From: Microbulbifer agarilyticus
Lineage (GTDB): Bacteria; Pseudomonadota; Gammaproteobacteria; Pseudomonadales; Cellvibrionaceae
Direction: 5' to 3'
Assembly: GCF_001999945.1 (NCBI RefSeq)
Contig: NZ_CP019650.1
Coordinates: 372,001 to 436,000 of the forward strand
Length of the DNA stretch: 64,000 nucleotides
In this document: positions 1 to 9,395 of the stretch, in pieces
Numbering within the stretch: the stretch's first letter is position 1
How the letters are laid out: each line of letters begins with the position of its first letter
Notes under the pieces: generated by a model
The model's database searches: none
Told to the model about the DNA's origin: nothing
What the model saw: the letters and a program-made list of their open reading frames with translations, nothing else
Made by a program: the position numbers and the translations under genes

Positions 1-87
1 CATGTAAACCCAGCGTCCGAAGTCATTGTTTTTGACTCAACGCTTAATCCAGTCACTCAACTCGTAGATGTTTCGGAGATTCTATAA
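1..87 (+). CDS. tssE: TssE C-terminal end (T6SS baseplate, gp25-like), partial
   Basis: An open frame runs from the first base to a TAA at 85-87 that overlaps the tssF ATG (TAATG). The last 28 residues include V-I-V-F-D-S-T-L-N, which resembles the end of gp25-like TssE proteins, and tssE commonly precedes tssF. The 5' part lies outside the window, so the identity rests on a short tail plus gene order. The overlap implies translational coupling with tssF. Confidence 0.65.
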   Translation, partial: HVNPASEVIVFDSTLNPVTQLVDVSEIL

Positions 88-1916
88 TGAGTGAAAAACT
101 GATTGATCTTTATGAGCGCGAGTTGGCCTTCGTACAGCAGAGCGCGGGCGAGTTCGCGCGCTTGCACCCAGCTGCCGCGTCCCGCCTGCAGCTCGATGCG
201 GAAACCGTAGATGATCCGCTAGTTGGTCGACTGTTGTCTGGCTTCGCGTATATGAATGCCCGGGTACAGCAGAAGTTAAGCGATGACTTTCCTGAACTCA
301 CCGACGCGATTTTGGAAACCTTATATCCACACTACCTGCGACCAATACCGTCTTGTGCGATTGTGCAATTTGAGCCTGAAGTGGACCTTGATGGGGTTGT
401 GCGACTCGAATCAAATCTTATGCTCGAGTCACAAAGCTTCCAGGGGCAGACGTGTCGTTTTCGCAGCTGCTATCCCGTCGATGTTGCTCCATTCAAAGTA
501 GAGTCTGCTAGCCTGATGGCACGGCCATTTATCGCACCCGCATGCAATGATATTCAAGGCGCCAATGGAGTTCTAAAGCTGTCCCTCAAGACTCTTAGCA
601 GTGAGGTGAACTTTTCCGATCTTTCCCTGAACAAATTGCGATTTTATCTGCGCGGTTTACCAAGCCATATTTGTGAGCTCTATGACCTTTTGCTGACCAA
701 GTGCGTAAAAGTGGTTGTTGCAACCAGTGAAGGTGACGCGGCGCCGGTTGTTTTGGATCCGGAGTGCGTTCAACAAGTCGGGCTTGGCAGCAATGAGGGC
801 ATACTTCCCTATCCGGATACCGCATTCTTGGGTTATCGGTTGTTGACTGAATATTTCTCCTTTCCCGAAAAATTTCAGTTTATCGATATCGCCGAGATTG
901 AGGAGGCCGTAGATGCCCGATATGGCGACACGTTGAATCTGTATTTCTATCTCTCAGAAACTCATGAAGAGCTTGAAAAGCAGATAAACCCGGATATGTT
1001 CGCACTCGGATGTACACCGGTGGTCAACCTGTTCTCCCAGAGTGCGGACCCAATTCCTGTGGACTATCGCCAATACCAGTATCACGTGGTGCCGGATGTT
1101 CGCCGCGGCGATGGGCTCGAGGTCTATTCAGTCGACCAGGTGAATGGCACAGACACGGGCGGTAATATGACACGCTATCGTCCCTTCTACGGTTTACAGC
1201 ATAGCCAATCAGGTAGTATGCAGAATGCATTCTGGTACGCACGTCGTCGCGAGATAACGGAAGGCGAGCACGGTAATGAACAGGCATCGGAAGTAGATAT
1301 CAGCCTGGTGGACCTAGGTTTCCAGCCGCTCGAGGCGACAGGTCAGACACTGGATCTCAAACTTACTTGTAGTAATCGCAACTTGCCAAAGAAACTGCCT
1401 ACCGGTAATGCACAGCCGTATCTATCGATTGTTGACGGCGATGCACCCGCGCAGCGTATTTGCTGTGTGGTTCCACCTACAGAAACGCTACGTCCTCCCC
1501 GCCGCGCCCGTGGTTACTGGCGCCTGGTTTCCCATCTCAATTTGAATCATCTCTCTCTCAGTGGTGAAGGTGGAACGGAAGCCTTTAAGGAAATCTTGCG
1601 TTTATACGACTTTCGTAATTCCGGAAGCACCCGGAACCTCATTGAGGCATTGCTCAAGCTTGAGACGCGCCCGATCACTGCGCCGATCCAGATCGATGGC
1701 AGTGTAGTACTTTGCCGAGGAACGGAAGTTACTGTTGTGTTGGATTCGATGATGATCAAAGGCACAAGTGCACTGTTACTCGCAAGCGTGATAGAGCGTT
1801 TTCTGGGATTGTACTGTTCGATTAATTCATTTACCCGGTTGATCGCAAAGTTGAGCGGCCGAGATGGAGAGCTGAAGCGATGGCCACCACGGGCAGGCGA
1901 CAAAGCGCTAGTGTAA
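87..1916 (+). CDS. tssF: Type VI secretion baseplate subunit TssF
   Basis: This 609-residue protein is a cytoplasmic baseplate wedge component that works with TssG, TssE and TssK. The N-terminus (YERELAFVQQSAGEFARLHP, then D-P-L-V-G-R-L-L-S-G-F-A and FPELTDAILETLYPHYLRP) is the conserved start of the TssF/VCA0110 family, and the length is typical. It begins on the tssE stop codon and its end overlaps tssG by 37 bases, so tssE-tssF-tssG form one coupled transcription unit. Base composition is lower in GC than in the core genes to the right. Identification is secure from the N-terminal block, length and order. Confidence 0.95.
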   Translation: MSEKLIDLYERELAFVQQSAGEFARLHPAAASRLQLDAETVDDPLVGRLLSGFAYMNARVQQKLSDDFPELTDAILETLYPHYLRPIPSCAIVQFEPEVDLDGVVRLESNLMLESQSFQGQTCRFRSCYPVDVAPFKVESASLMARPFIAPACNDIQGANGVLKLSLKTLSSEVNFSDLSLNKLRFYLRGLPSHICELYDLLLTKCVKVVVATSEGDAAPVVLDPECVQQVGLGSNEGILPYPDTAFLGYRLLTEYFSFPEKFQFIDIAEIEEAVDARYGDTLNLYFYLSETHEELEKQINPDMFALGCTPVVNLFSQSADPIPVDYRQYQYHVVPDVRRGDGLEVYSVDQVNGTDTGGNMTRYRPFYGLQHSQSGSMQNAFWYARRREITEGEHGNEQASEVDISLVDLGFQPLEATGQTLDLKLTCSNRNLPKKLPTGNAQPYLSIVDGDAPAQRICCVVPPTETLRPPRRARGYWRLVSHLNLNHLSLSGEGGTEAFKEILRLYDFRNSGSTRNLIEALLKLETRPITAPIQIDGSVVLCRGTEVTVVLDSMMIKGTSALLLASVIERFLGLYCSINSFTRLIAKLSGRDGELKRWPPRAGDKALV

Positions 1917-3019
1917 TCGCACAACTCCAGGCATCACCGTACCAGTTTGAATTCTTTCAGGCGGTACGTCTACTGGAGTCCACCATACTCACTCCTGGAG
2001 ACAGTTCGCCCTATGCGAATAGCCGCCTTGGCAGCGCGACCCAACCTTGCAACGAACTTGTTCGGTTTAAATCGCAAACCTCACTGGCTTTCGTTAGTGC
2101 AGATGTACTTAGCTTGCAGAAATCCGAAGATAACTGCACCGCTGATACGAGTGAGGGCGGCACCAATAGATGGGAAATGGAAGTCGGATTCTCCGGACTG
2201 GCCGGCAGTCAGGGTGTTCTCCCATATTTCATGACCGAAGTTGTACAACAGGAGTTAAAGGAAAAAAATTCTGCGCTAAAGGATTTTCTAGACCTATTTA
2301 ATCATCGGCATATCTCTCTGCTATATCGCGCATGGCAAAAATATCAGTTGCCGGTGAACTATGAACAATCACATTTACGCTTGGAAAAAGAGACAGATCT
2401 CTTTACACAAGTACTTGCTTCCATTGCTGGAATGGGAACCAGTGAGCTCCGTTACCGATTGCCGGTACCGGATGATGCAGTGTTTGGGCTTGCGGGACAC
2501 CTCGGCCGGCAACAGTGCTCTGCGACTGGTCTCGCACAGATGGTCAGGCAGTTTTTCGGGCTTACAGTTTCCATCGATCAATTTCAGGGGCAGTGGGATG
2601 AACTGCCCACAGATGTATTGACCCGTCTGCCTTGCACGGTAAAACCAAAGGGAGTGAACAACCGCCTGGGCATGGATACCATTATTGGGACTCACTGTTT
2701 CCAGGCACAAAACAAGTTCCGCGTGGTTATTGAGCCGATGGGCTATGACGATCACATGGCTATGGCGCCGGGTGGACGCAAATTGGAAGCATTGAAAGCA
2801 TTTGTACAGCTTTGCGCTGGTGTAGAAATGGACTTTGAGATATCGGCGACCCTGGTTACTGATCAAGTTGAACCGGTACAGCTTTGCCACCAGGGCGCGA
2901 CGAAGCCCCTACTCGGTTGGAATACACATATGTCTTGCGAGCAAAAATGTGGTGACCAGGTATATATCAGTTTGAGTGCGGATCAAATGTCACCAGATGA
3001 GGCGTTACCGTCGGCATAA
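1880..3019 (+). CDS. tssG: Type VI secretion baseplate subunit TssG
   Basis: TssG forms the baseplate wedge with TssF. The 379-residue product carries the family signature YQFEFFQAVRLLE near residue 20 and the LPYFMTEVV..E region of the middle part. The ATG at 1880 lies inside tssF, an overlap typical of this gene pair, and the frame has no earlier in-frame start that would improve the family match. A 101-base gap separates it from tssH. The protein ends with an ordinary acidic tail and no domain fusion is seen. Confidence 0.94.
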   Translation: MATTGRRQSASVIAQLQASPYQFEFFQAVRLLESTILTPGDSSPYANSRLGSATQPCNELVRFKSQTSLAFVSADVLSLQKSEDNCTADTSEGGTNRWEMEVGFSGLAGSQGVLPYFMTEVVQQELKEKNSALKDFLDLFNHRHISLLYRAWQKYQLPVNYEQSHLRLEKETDLFTQVLASIAGMGTSELRYRLPVPDDAVFGLAGHLGRQQCSATGLAQMVRQFFGLTVSIDQFQGQWDELPTDVLTRLPCTVKPKGVNNRLGMDTIIGTHCFQAQNKFRVVIEPMGYDDHMAMAPGGRKLEALKAFVQLCAGVEMDFEISATLVTDQVEPVQLCHQGATKPLLGWNTHMSCEQKCGDQVYISLSADQMSPDEALPSA

Positions 3020-3120
3020 GTCAAGTTGGGATAAGCAAGCGGACCAAATGCCCATCAACTACAACATGGAAGCCATCGAAATTTGTCTCGATGTGCAGCA
3101 TATAAAAGGGAATCTTTTCT

Positions 3121-5805
3121 ATGATCAATATCGATCTCAAGCGCCTCGTAGAAACCATGACACCGCATATGCGGGAGTCTCTGGAGGGCGCGGCAGGAAT
3201 TTGCCTGGCACAAAACCAATACAACGTGGAAATCGAGCATTGGCTACTGAAACTTTTGGATAAGTCTGATACAGACTTGTTTCACTTGCTAGAAAAGCAT
3301 GACATTAATCCGTCTCACTTTGCCAAGGAACTTGCGAGGTCTGTTGCCGCATTCAAAGCGGGTAGCAGTCGTCCACCAGCGCTTTCGCCCGGGATTGTGG
3401 AAGCCGGCAAGAATTGCTGGATGCTGGCTTCAATTGATTTCGGCCATCGTTTGGTTAGTTCTGGTCACTTGCTAGCGGCCTTGTTGTTGGACGAGACCTC
3501 TCGCCGCCAGATATTCGATAGTACGCCCGTTTTACGGACTATTGCTCCGGAGTCAATTCGCGAAACCGCACGTGTCATGTTTGGACAGACGGCGGAATCA
3601 CACCACTTGACGTCCAGCGAAGCGAGCGAAGGTTCAGCGGCTGCAGCGGTCGTGGCCAGTAACGCTCCCGCGTTGGACAAATACACGGTAAATCTGACAG
3701 AACGGGCGCGCAACGGGGAGATTGATCCGGTATTGGGGCGCGACGAGGAGATTCGCCAGTGCGTCGATATTCTTACTCGCCGTCGCCAGAATAACCCCAT
3801 TCTCACGGGAGAAGCGGGGGTCGGGAAAACGGCAGTTGTGGAAGGGTTTGCCCTGCGCATTGCTAACGGTGATGTTCCGGATCCTTTGCGGGATGTTACG
3901 GTGCGTACTCTCGATTTAGGGTTGTTACAGGCTGGAGCGAGCGTCAAAGGTGAGTTCGAAAATCGCCTGAAGTCTGTTATCGAGGAAGTACGGGGATCAG
4001 CCACCCCGATAATTTTATTTATTGATGAAGCCCACACCATGATTGGTGCCGGTGGCAAGGAAGGGCAGGGGGACGCGGCCAATCTGCTTAAACCTGCGCT
4101 CGCGCGTGGCGAGTTGCGGACAATTGCCGCAACAACCTGGGCTGAATACAAAAAATATTTCGAGCGTGATCCAGCGCTGACTCGCCGGTTTCAGGTCGTC
4201 AAGGTCGAAGAGCCGGATGAGGAAAAAGCAATCGACATGATGCGTGGAATATCCCCTAGCCTCGAATCACATCATCGTGTGCGCGTTCTCGATGAGGCCA
4301 TCGTCGCCTCCGTAAAGCTTTCCCACCGATACATACCCGGTCGCCAGCTACCGGATAAGTCCGTGAGTCTCCTGGATACTGCGTGTGCGCGTGTCGCACT
4401 GAGTCTGTCGGCCACGCCTGGTCCCATCGAAGATGTACAGCGAATTATTACTGGCCGCACACAGACGATGGAAAAACTGCGCCGTGAGAATGCCGCTACA
4501 GGCGCTCACGAAGATACGCTTGTTACGCTACAAGCCGAAAAAGAAGATGCAGAAATTCGTTTGGAGAAACTTCGCGCGCAGTATCAGCAGGAGACCGCGC
4601 TTATCGATCAGATTCGCGACTTGCGCGACCAGATTGATGAGCTATTCAGGGTTACGCAAAATGCCGAATCGGCTGACATTACAGAGGGGGCAGGTATCAA
4701 GGATAAGTCACAATTGGTTGACCTGAAGCAGCAACTTCTGGGCTTGAATGAAGAGCTGCAGCAGATCCAGGGTGATTCCCCTTTGATGCAACCGACTGTG
4801 GATGAGCAAGCAATTGCTGCGGTGGTCGCCAATTGGACCGGTATTCCCGTCGGCAAAATGGTATCGGATGAAATCCTCGCCGTTCAGGGCCTCGCTGGTT
4901 TACTCAATAAGCGGGTGATTGGTCAGCCGCACGCTCTGGAAGCCGTAGCTCAGGCAATTCGGATGTCCCGTGCCGGTCTCACCGATCCTCGCAAGCCTGT
5001 GGGTGTATTCTTATTTTGTGGTACCAGCGGTGTCGGTAAAACGGAAACGGCGCTTGCCTTGGCAGACACATTATTTGGTGGCGAGCAGAACATAACAACA
5101 ATTAACATGTCGGAGTTCAAGGAGGAGCACAAGGTATCAATGCTGCTCGGTTCGCCTCCGGGCTATGTGGGCTATGGCGAAGGGGGTGTGCTGACCGAAG
5201 CTGCTCGGCGTAAACCCTACTCCGTGATACTGCTGGATGAAATGGAGAAAGCGCATCCAGGGGTACAGGATATTTTCTATAACCTGTTTGACAAGGCCAC
5301 GATCAAAGACGGTGAAGGGCGGGATATCGATTTCAAGAATACCGTGATCATCATGACTTCAAATGCGGGCGAAGATGCGATTCGAGCTATCTTTGACCAG
5401 GTGGAGGATAAACCGGAACCTGAGGTACTACTTGATAATATTCGGCCGCAGTTATTGAAAAAATTTAAACCGGCATTTCTCGGGCGTACCAATGTCATTG
5501 CTTATTATCCACTCGATGATGAAGATCTGGTTGAGATTTGTAAAATCAACATGCACCGCATAAGCAAGCGGGTCAAAGAGCATTACGGCGCAGAGTTTAC
5601 TTATGAACCCGATGTACTAATTAACATTGTTGCACGCTGTCAGGAAGCAGACACTGGTGCGCGGAACATTGAAATCATTCTTAACCGGTCGATACTGCCG
5701 TCGTTGGCCAGTGAATGTCTCGATCGAATGGCCCGTGGTGAGGAAATCCACACGGTACATATTGGCGCGGGAGAGGGTGGCGGCTTTACCTACCAGTTAG
5801 GCTAG
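3121..5805 (+). CDS. tssH: Type VI secretion AAA+ ATPase TssH (ClpV)
   Basis: ClpV extracts and recycles the contracted TssB/TssC sheath after firing. The 894-residue chain has a Clp N-domain (about 1-160), a first AAA+ module with Walker A GEAGVGKTA at 230-238 and Walker B LFIDEAHTM, a coiled-coil middle region (about 410-530), and a second AAA+ module with Walker A GTSGVGKTE at 634-642 and Walker B ILLDEMEKA. The N-domain and its place after tssG separate it from housekeeping ClpB. A clear intrinsic terminator follows 8 bases after the stop, so this ends the plus-strand T6SS operon. Confidence 0.95.
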   Translation: MINIDLKRLVETMTPHMRESLEGAAGICLAQNQYNVEIEHWLLKLLDKSDTDLFHLLEKHDINPSHFAKELARSVAAFKAGSSRPPALSPGIVEAGKNCWMLASIDFGHRLVSSGHLLAALLLDETSRRQIFDSTPVLRTIAPESIRETARVMFGQTAESHHLTSSEASEGSAAAAVVASNAPALDKYTVNLTERARNGEIDPVLGRDEEIRQCVDILTRRRQNNPILTGEAGVGKTAVVEGFALRIANGDVPDPLRDVTVRTLDLGLLQAGASVKGEFENRLKSVIEEVRGSATPIILFIDEAHTMIGAGGKEGQGDAANLLKPALARGELRTIAATTWAEYKKYFERDPALTRRFQVVKVEEPDEEKAIDMMRGISPSLESHHRVRVLDEAIVASVKLSHRYIPGRQLPDKSVSLLDTACARVALSLSATPGPIEDVQRIITGRTQTMEKLRRENAATGAHEDTLVTLQAEKEDAEIRLEKLRAQYQQETALIDQIRDLRDQIDELFRVTQNAESADITEGAGIKDKSQLVDLKQQLLGLNEELQQIQGDSPLMQPTVDEQAIAAVVANWTGIPVGKMVSDEILAVQGLAGLLNKRVIGQPHALEAVAQAIRMSRAGLTDPRKPVGVFLFCGTSGVGKTETALALADTLFGGEQNITTINMSEFKEEHKVSMLLGSPPGYVGYGEGGVLTEAARRKPYSVILLDEMEKAHPGVQDIFYNLFDKATIKDGEGRDIDFKNTVIIMTSNAGEDAIRAIFDQVEDKPEPEVLLDNIRPQLLKKFKPAFLGRTNVIAYYPLDDEDLVEICKINMHRISKRVKEHYGAEFTYEPDVLINIVARCQEADTGARNIEIILNRSILPSLASECLDRMARGEEIHTVHIGAGEGGGFTYQLG

Positions 5806-5813
5806 TTGGCTAT

Positions 5814-5844
5814 AAAAAAGGCCGCGAATTTCGCGGCCTTTTTT
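5814..5844 (+). terminator. Intrinsic terminator after tssH
   Basis: A hairpin with arms GGCCGCGA/TCGCGGCC is flanked by an A-run and a T-run. It closes the tssH transcript. The A-run on the other side means it can also stop the convergent PAAR transcript. Confidence 0.9.
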
Positions 5845-5881
5845 CTGGCTTGGTTGTACCGATGTAGATCACCGGCCGCGG

Positions 5882-6175
5882 TTAGCCCCCAACCAGAACC
5901 GTCGGGTATCCGATAATTATTTTACCACCGTGGGCGGTACTGTCGCCCATTCGAGCGGCCGGCTTATTTGAAATCAATACGGTAGTGCTGCCCATTACGA
6001 TGGAATCAGGCGGACCGACACATGTACAGGTACTTCCGGCAGTTGCTGCAGGAATATTTCCAATTAATACGGTTGGCCCACCTGGTGACACTATAGGGCC
6101 ACCAACATGCGGCACTGTACCGGTTACCATTGGACACACGTGCATATCCGTGATGCGTGAGGCGGGTTTACCCAT
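5882..6175 (-). CDS. PAAR-domain T6SS spike-tip protein
   Basis: PAAR proteins form the sharp cone that caps the VgrG trimer. The 97-residue product is a minimal PAAR: it starts MGKPASRITDMHVCPMVTG and carries the characteristic P-x-V-L-I-G and A-R-x-G-D motifs with Cys and His residues suited to the tip metal site. There is no N- or C-terminal effector extension. It is the last gene of the hcp-vgrG-DUF6931-PAAR operon and lies 69 bases after the DUF6931 gene. Confidence 0.93.
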   Translation of the reverse strand: MGKPASRITDMHVCPMVTGTVPHVGGPIVSPGGPTVLIGNIPAATAGSTCTCVGPPDSIVMGSTTVLISNKPAARMGDSTAHGGKIIIGYPTVLVGG

Positions 6176-6244
6176 GAGTTACTCTTCTTATGACTTAGCT
6201 GGTAGTAAAATTTACCGCGTGTAGAGTTGGTTGATCATCACAAC

Positions 6245-6820
6245 TTACTCGGATTTACCACTGCCGCCACGTGCGAGGTTAAGGCCCTGGTGCAAAAATC
6301 GCTTAAATGCGCCGGAGGGTGTCACCGGGTCGCTGAGTACCGCGGCGAGGGAGACACTGCCGGCAACCGCATGTGCATAGAGGTGCGAGGGAGGTTCAAT
6401 TACCGGATCATTCGGCCCCGCAAGGCTACCGTGACACCAAGATGCTGCTGTAGCTGCCCAGCTTGCAGGACTTTTATGCTTCGTTACTTCACCCATCTGT
6501 TTGCAGATCAAGCGGCGCTCTTCAGATGGGCTTTTTACCCAGTTTTCAGCTGCAACTAGCGCCTTCACATTGTTTTCGTCTGTTTCAGGGCTGTGTATAT
6601 CGCGGGCACTCAAGCACGCCCACCAAACAGCTTCACGTTTGGGTAGACCCGCTGCAAGTAGCTTTACCGCGTCTCCAAAGCAGCATGCATCCATCAAGCG
6701 GAGAATACTCACCTCAGGGGCGGTATCTCCCACCAAATGCGGTTGCCCCTCTTCACTGATCTCTATATGCGCGAGTAGCTCGTCAGCGGTCGTTGCCTCA
6801 ACTTTCACAAGATCTGTCAT
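6245..6820 (-). CDS. T6SS-associated DUF6931-like protein
   Basis: The 191-residue product resembles the DUF6931 family found beside vgrG and PAAR genes; function is not established. Visible features are an acidic N-terminus, a Trp-rich middle (AVWWACLSARD, then a W-V-K-S-P-S-E-E-R-R stretch) and a small, mostly helical, soluble composition without signal peptide or membrane segments. It starts 11 bases after the vgrG stop and precedes the PAAR gene. That position suggests a cytoplasmic adaptor or chaperone for loading the spike (inference). It is unlikely to be a secreted toxin because no catalytic motif or neighbouring immunity gene is seen. Confidence 0.7.
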   Translation of the reverse strand: MTDLVKVEATTADELLAHIEISEEGQPHLVGDTAPEVSILRLMDACCFGDAVKLLAAGLPKREAVWWACLSARDIHSPETDENNVKALVAAENWVKSPSEERRLICKQMGEVTKHKSPASWAATAASWCHGSLAGPNDPVIEPPSHLYAHAVAGSVSLAAVLSDPVTPSGAFKRFLHQGLNLARGGSGKSE

Positions 6821-6831
6821 TGTGGTATCCG

Positions 6832-8736
6832 TCAGTTAATCTTGGTGATGCCACCGTTAAGAGTAAGCATGCCACTGGCTTTCAACTCAGCAGTAGCGTC
6901 GCCCTTACACGACAGCATTACGCCTTTGATTTCGATACCAGTCTGTTTGATTGAAATGCTATTGCCGCCGACTTTCAGGTCGATTGACGTATTTGAGGTT
7001 ATCTTGATTGCACCCATCACATCGATGGTTTGTTTCCCGGTCTTGACACTGAGGGACTGGTTTCCACTTTTAAGCGTAACCGATTGATTACCCTTAATAT
7101 CTACCGTCTGATTACCCTTGGAAAGCGTTATACTTTCGTTGCCCTCTGCAATGGTAACGGAACGGTTCTTCTTGATTTCTAGTGACTGATTGTTGTCGAT
7201 CATTCCGGTTTGGTCATTGTGGATCATATAGTTGTGATCCTTACCGGCTTCCATGTAGATTTCTTCGCTATTTTTCTTGTCGTCGAAGCGAAGTTCATTG
7301 AATTTGCTACCCGAAATCTGGGTTTTCCACCCACTTTGCGTTGCTGTGTACTGGGGCCCAGGGTTGTCTGTATTAAATACTGCGCCTGTCACCAGTGGAC
7401 GGTCTGGATTCCCATTTATGTAACTCACAACGACTTCCTGGCCGACGCGAGGAACAAAGCTCGCGCCCCAGTTTTTACCAGAGAACGACTGCATTACGCG
7501 GATCCAGCAACTATTCTGCTTGGAATTCCAGGGAAACTGCACTTTAAGCTGGGTATATCTATCTTCTGAGCCAGAGCTTTCCGTGGCCTTCACTTCCTGA
7601 ACCTTCGCTACCTGTGGATGGAGAATCTTGTGTGGCGAAGTTGGGCTCTGGGGACGTGGCATTACTTTGTCGGGAATACATTTGAAAGCGTTGTGAAAGG
7701 TGGATTCATCACTGTTACTGTCAGAAGCGGTTAGTCTAAGCGAGGTGACTAAATACGTACCTTTTTCTGTTTTGAGCGTGTGTGCCAGGTCAAATCGGCC
7801 ACCCGCAGCAAGCTCGCCGCAGTCGCTGGTCCCATGCGCTGAATCAAAACCTGCTTCTAACGATTCCACGGTTCGCTCGGTTATTGTCTTGTGATGGCTG
7901 TCCTGAAATAGGTGGGTCCCATCATTCTTGCCCTCGAAATGATTGCGGCCATATACACTCTGGGTGTATGTATCAACGCTATTAAGCTTGCTAGTGGTGC
8001 TTACATTCTGCACATTATCTTTGGCTGGGGTGTATTCGTTGTAATCTTTAAATTCGAAACCGCCCCCATGATAGTTAAATTCTCTACGCCAACTATGTAC
8101 CGAGTACTTGTTCGGTTGTGTCCCGCCACCGTCGTACTCGAGTGCTTCTCCACGGCAGTCATAGAAGTGCTTATGATCATCACAGATGACCATTTCATGA
8201 TTATTGCTGGTCTGAAGGAAGTAGTAGGCAATGCCTTCTTCCGCCATAAGGCGAGTGACGAACTGGTAATCGCTCTCATTAAACTGAACGCAGTATTCTC
8301 GCTTCAGGTAGTTTGAACTGAGATTCTCAGTAAATTTTACAACTCCTGAATATTCCTTTAGTACTTCCTCAATAATCGTAATGACCGATTTGTTTTCGAA
8401 AATTCTATTTTTTCCGGCCAGATGGGTAAACCATAGCCCTGGTTGAATTGTTGCCGTGTACTCACGAAGTCCTTCGCTGTTTACATCGTGCATCGAAAAG
8501 TTGGTAACAAATCCCTCTATATGTTTTTCTGCATCGCCATTATGTATTGATATAAAAAATGGCTTGCCAACAATCATATTTTGGGTGATGTCATGCTTGT
8601 CGGAAAGTAAGCGCAATTGATAGCAGTAGAGTGCGGATATGTGCTCTTCCCCTGAAATCGACGTTGCGATAAATATATCTTTTCCGATCGGACACTGTGT
8701 CCGAATCATTCGTTTATCTTGACTGAGTCCAGGCAT
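6832..8736 (-). CDS. vgrG: Type VI secretion spike protein VgrG (TssI)
   Basis: VgrG trimerises into the puncturing spike on top of the Hcp tube. The 634-residue chain has the gp27-like base (about 1-380), including Y-x-V-Q-F-N-E-S-D-Y-x-F and M-A-E-E-G-I-A-Y-Y-F, the gp5-like OB-fold (QVAKVQEV, then RVGQEVVVSYINGNPDRPLV), and a C-terminal needle of repeated G-N-Q-S-V-T/N-Q-S-L-type strands ending at NGGITKIN. There is no evolved effector domain after the needle. It is the second gene of the hcp operon, separated from hcp by 170 bases that hold a terminator-like hairpin. Confidence 0.95.
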   Translation of the reverse strand: MPGLSQDKRMIRTQCPIGKDIFIATSISGEEHISALYCYQLRLLSDKHDITQNMIVGKPFFISIHNGDAEKHIEGFVTNFSMHDVNSEGLREYTATIQPGLWFTHLAGKNRIFENKSVITIIEEVLKEYSGVVKFTENLSSNYLKREYCVQFNESDYQFVTRLMAEEGIAYYFLQTSNNHEMVICDDHKHFYDCRGEALEYDGGGTQPNKYSVHSWRREFNYHGGGFEFKDYNEYTPAKDNVQNVSTTSKLNSVDTYTQSVYGRNHFEGKNDGTHLFQDSHHKTITERTVESLEAGFDSAHGTSDCGELAAGGRFDLAHTLKTEKGTYLVTSLRLTASDSNSDESTFHNAFKCIPDKVMPRPQSPTSPHKILHPQVAKVQEVKATESSGSEDRYTQLKVQFPWNSKQNSCWIRVMQSFSGKNWGASFVPRVGQEVVVSYINGNPDRPLVTGAVFNTDNPGPQYTATQSGWKTQISGSKFNELRFDDKKNSEEIYMEAGKDHNYMIHNDQTGMIDNNQSLEIKKNRSVTIAEGNESITLSKGNQTVDIKGNQSVTLKSGNQSLSVKTGKQTIDVMGAIKITSNTSIDLKVGGNSISIKQTGIEIKGVMLSCKGDATAELKASGMLTLNGGITKIN

Positions 8737-8848
8737 GTAAGTACCAAATCCGTTTGGATTCCAGACTTCGGATCAAGTCCAGGATTTCCGTGTCCTACGC
8801 AGTGCGCACAAATTTACTAAAACCAATAAATATGAATCTAACATAGCG

Positions 8849-8887
8849 AAAAGCCGAGCCCCGCAGAGTCGCCTGCGAAGCCCGGCT
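8849..8887 (-). terminator. Attenuator-like hairpin between hcp and vgrG
   Basis: On the minus strand, arms of 15 bases (AGCCGGGCTTCGCAG and CTGCGGGGCTCGGCT, pairing with three G.U pairs) are followed by TTTT. The hairpin starts 20 bases after the hcp stop and precedes vgrG in the same direction. It fits partial termination that leaves hcp mRNA in excess over vgrG mRNA, matching the need for many Hcp copies per spike (inference). Confidence 0.75.
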
Positions 8888-8906
8888 AATATGCAGTGCG
8901 AGAGTT

Positions 8907-9395
8907 TTACAGCGGTGTGGCTGTAGTGAGATCGTAACCAACACGCATGTTTTTCGGATTCTTGTTGGTTTTATCTGCGTGGTTGAGGTCTGCCTCGATT
9001 TTGGCAAAACTCAGAGAAATAGATTCCATGGGTGCACCGCCGGCAGACGCGGCAATGCTGTATGAAGAAATGAGTACATCCTCAAGTGAATAAACTGCAA
9101 ACTTCTCAACCGAATTTGCACCAGTTTGGACAACGTGAATTTCGACCTTTACACCTTCATCCCCAGTAACGGAGGTTTTGAATAGGCCACCGGATGCTGC
9201 ATCAATACGCTTGGTAACGGTCACTTCACTGAGGCTTGGGCGGGTCGCTTCGCGGTTTGCCACAGCACCAGCTTCCATGGTGATTCCACGGCCTACGCCA
9301 AAGTTGAAACTGTCAACTTCAATCCAGTCTTCATAGCCTTTTGCGGTCACGTTACCGGCCGGGGTTTTGTTATTGAAGTTCATGTAGATAGCCAT
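8907..9395 (-). CDS. hcp: Type VI secretion tube protein Hcp (TssD)
   Basis: Hcp hexamers stack to form the T6SS inner tube. The 162-residue length and the sequence AIYMNFNNKTPAGNVTAKGY, the V-x-S-F-N-F-G-V-G-R-G-I block and the L-E-D-V-L-I-S-S-Y-S region are typical. It is the promoter-proximal gene of the minus-strand operon. A 580-base AT-rich region separates it from the divergent kinase gene. No effector extension is present. Confidence 0.95.
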   Translation of the reverse strand: MAIYMNFNNKTPAGNVTAKGYEDWIEVDSFNFGVGRGITMEAGAVANREATRPSLSEVTVTKRIDAASGGLFKTSVTGDEGVKVEIHVVQTGANSVEKFAVYSLEDVLISSYSIAASAGGAPMESISLSFAKIEADLNHADKTNKNPKNMRVGYDLTTATPL

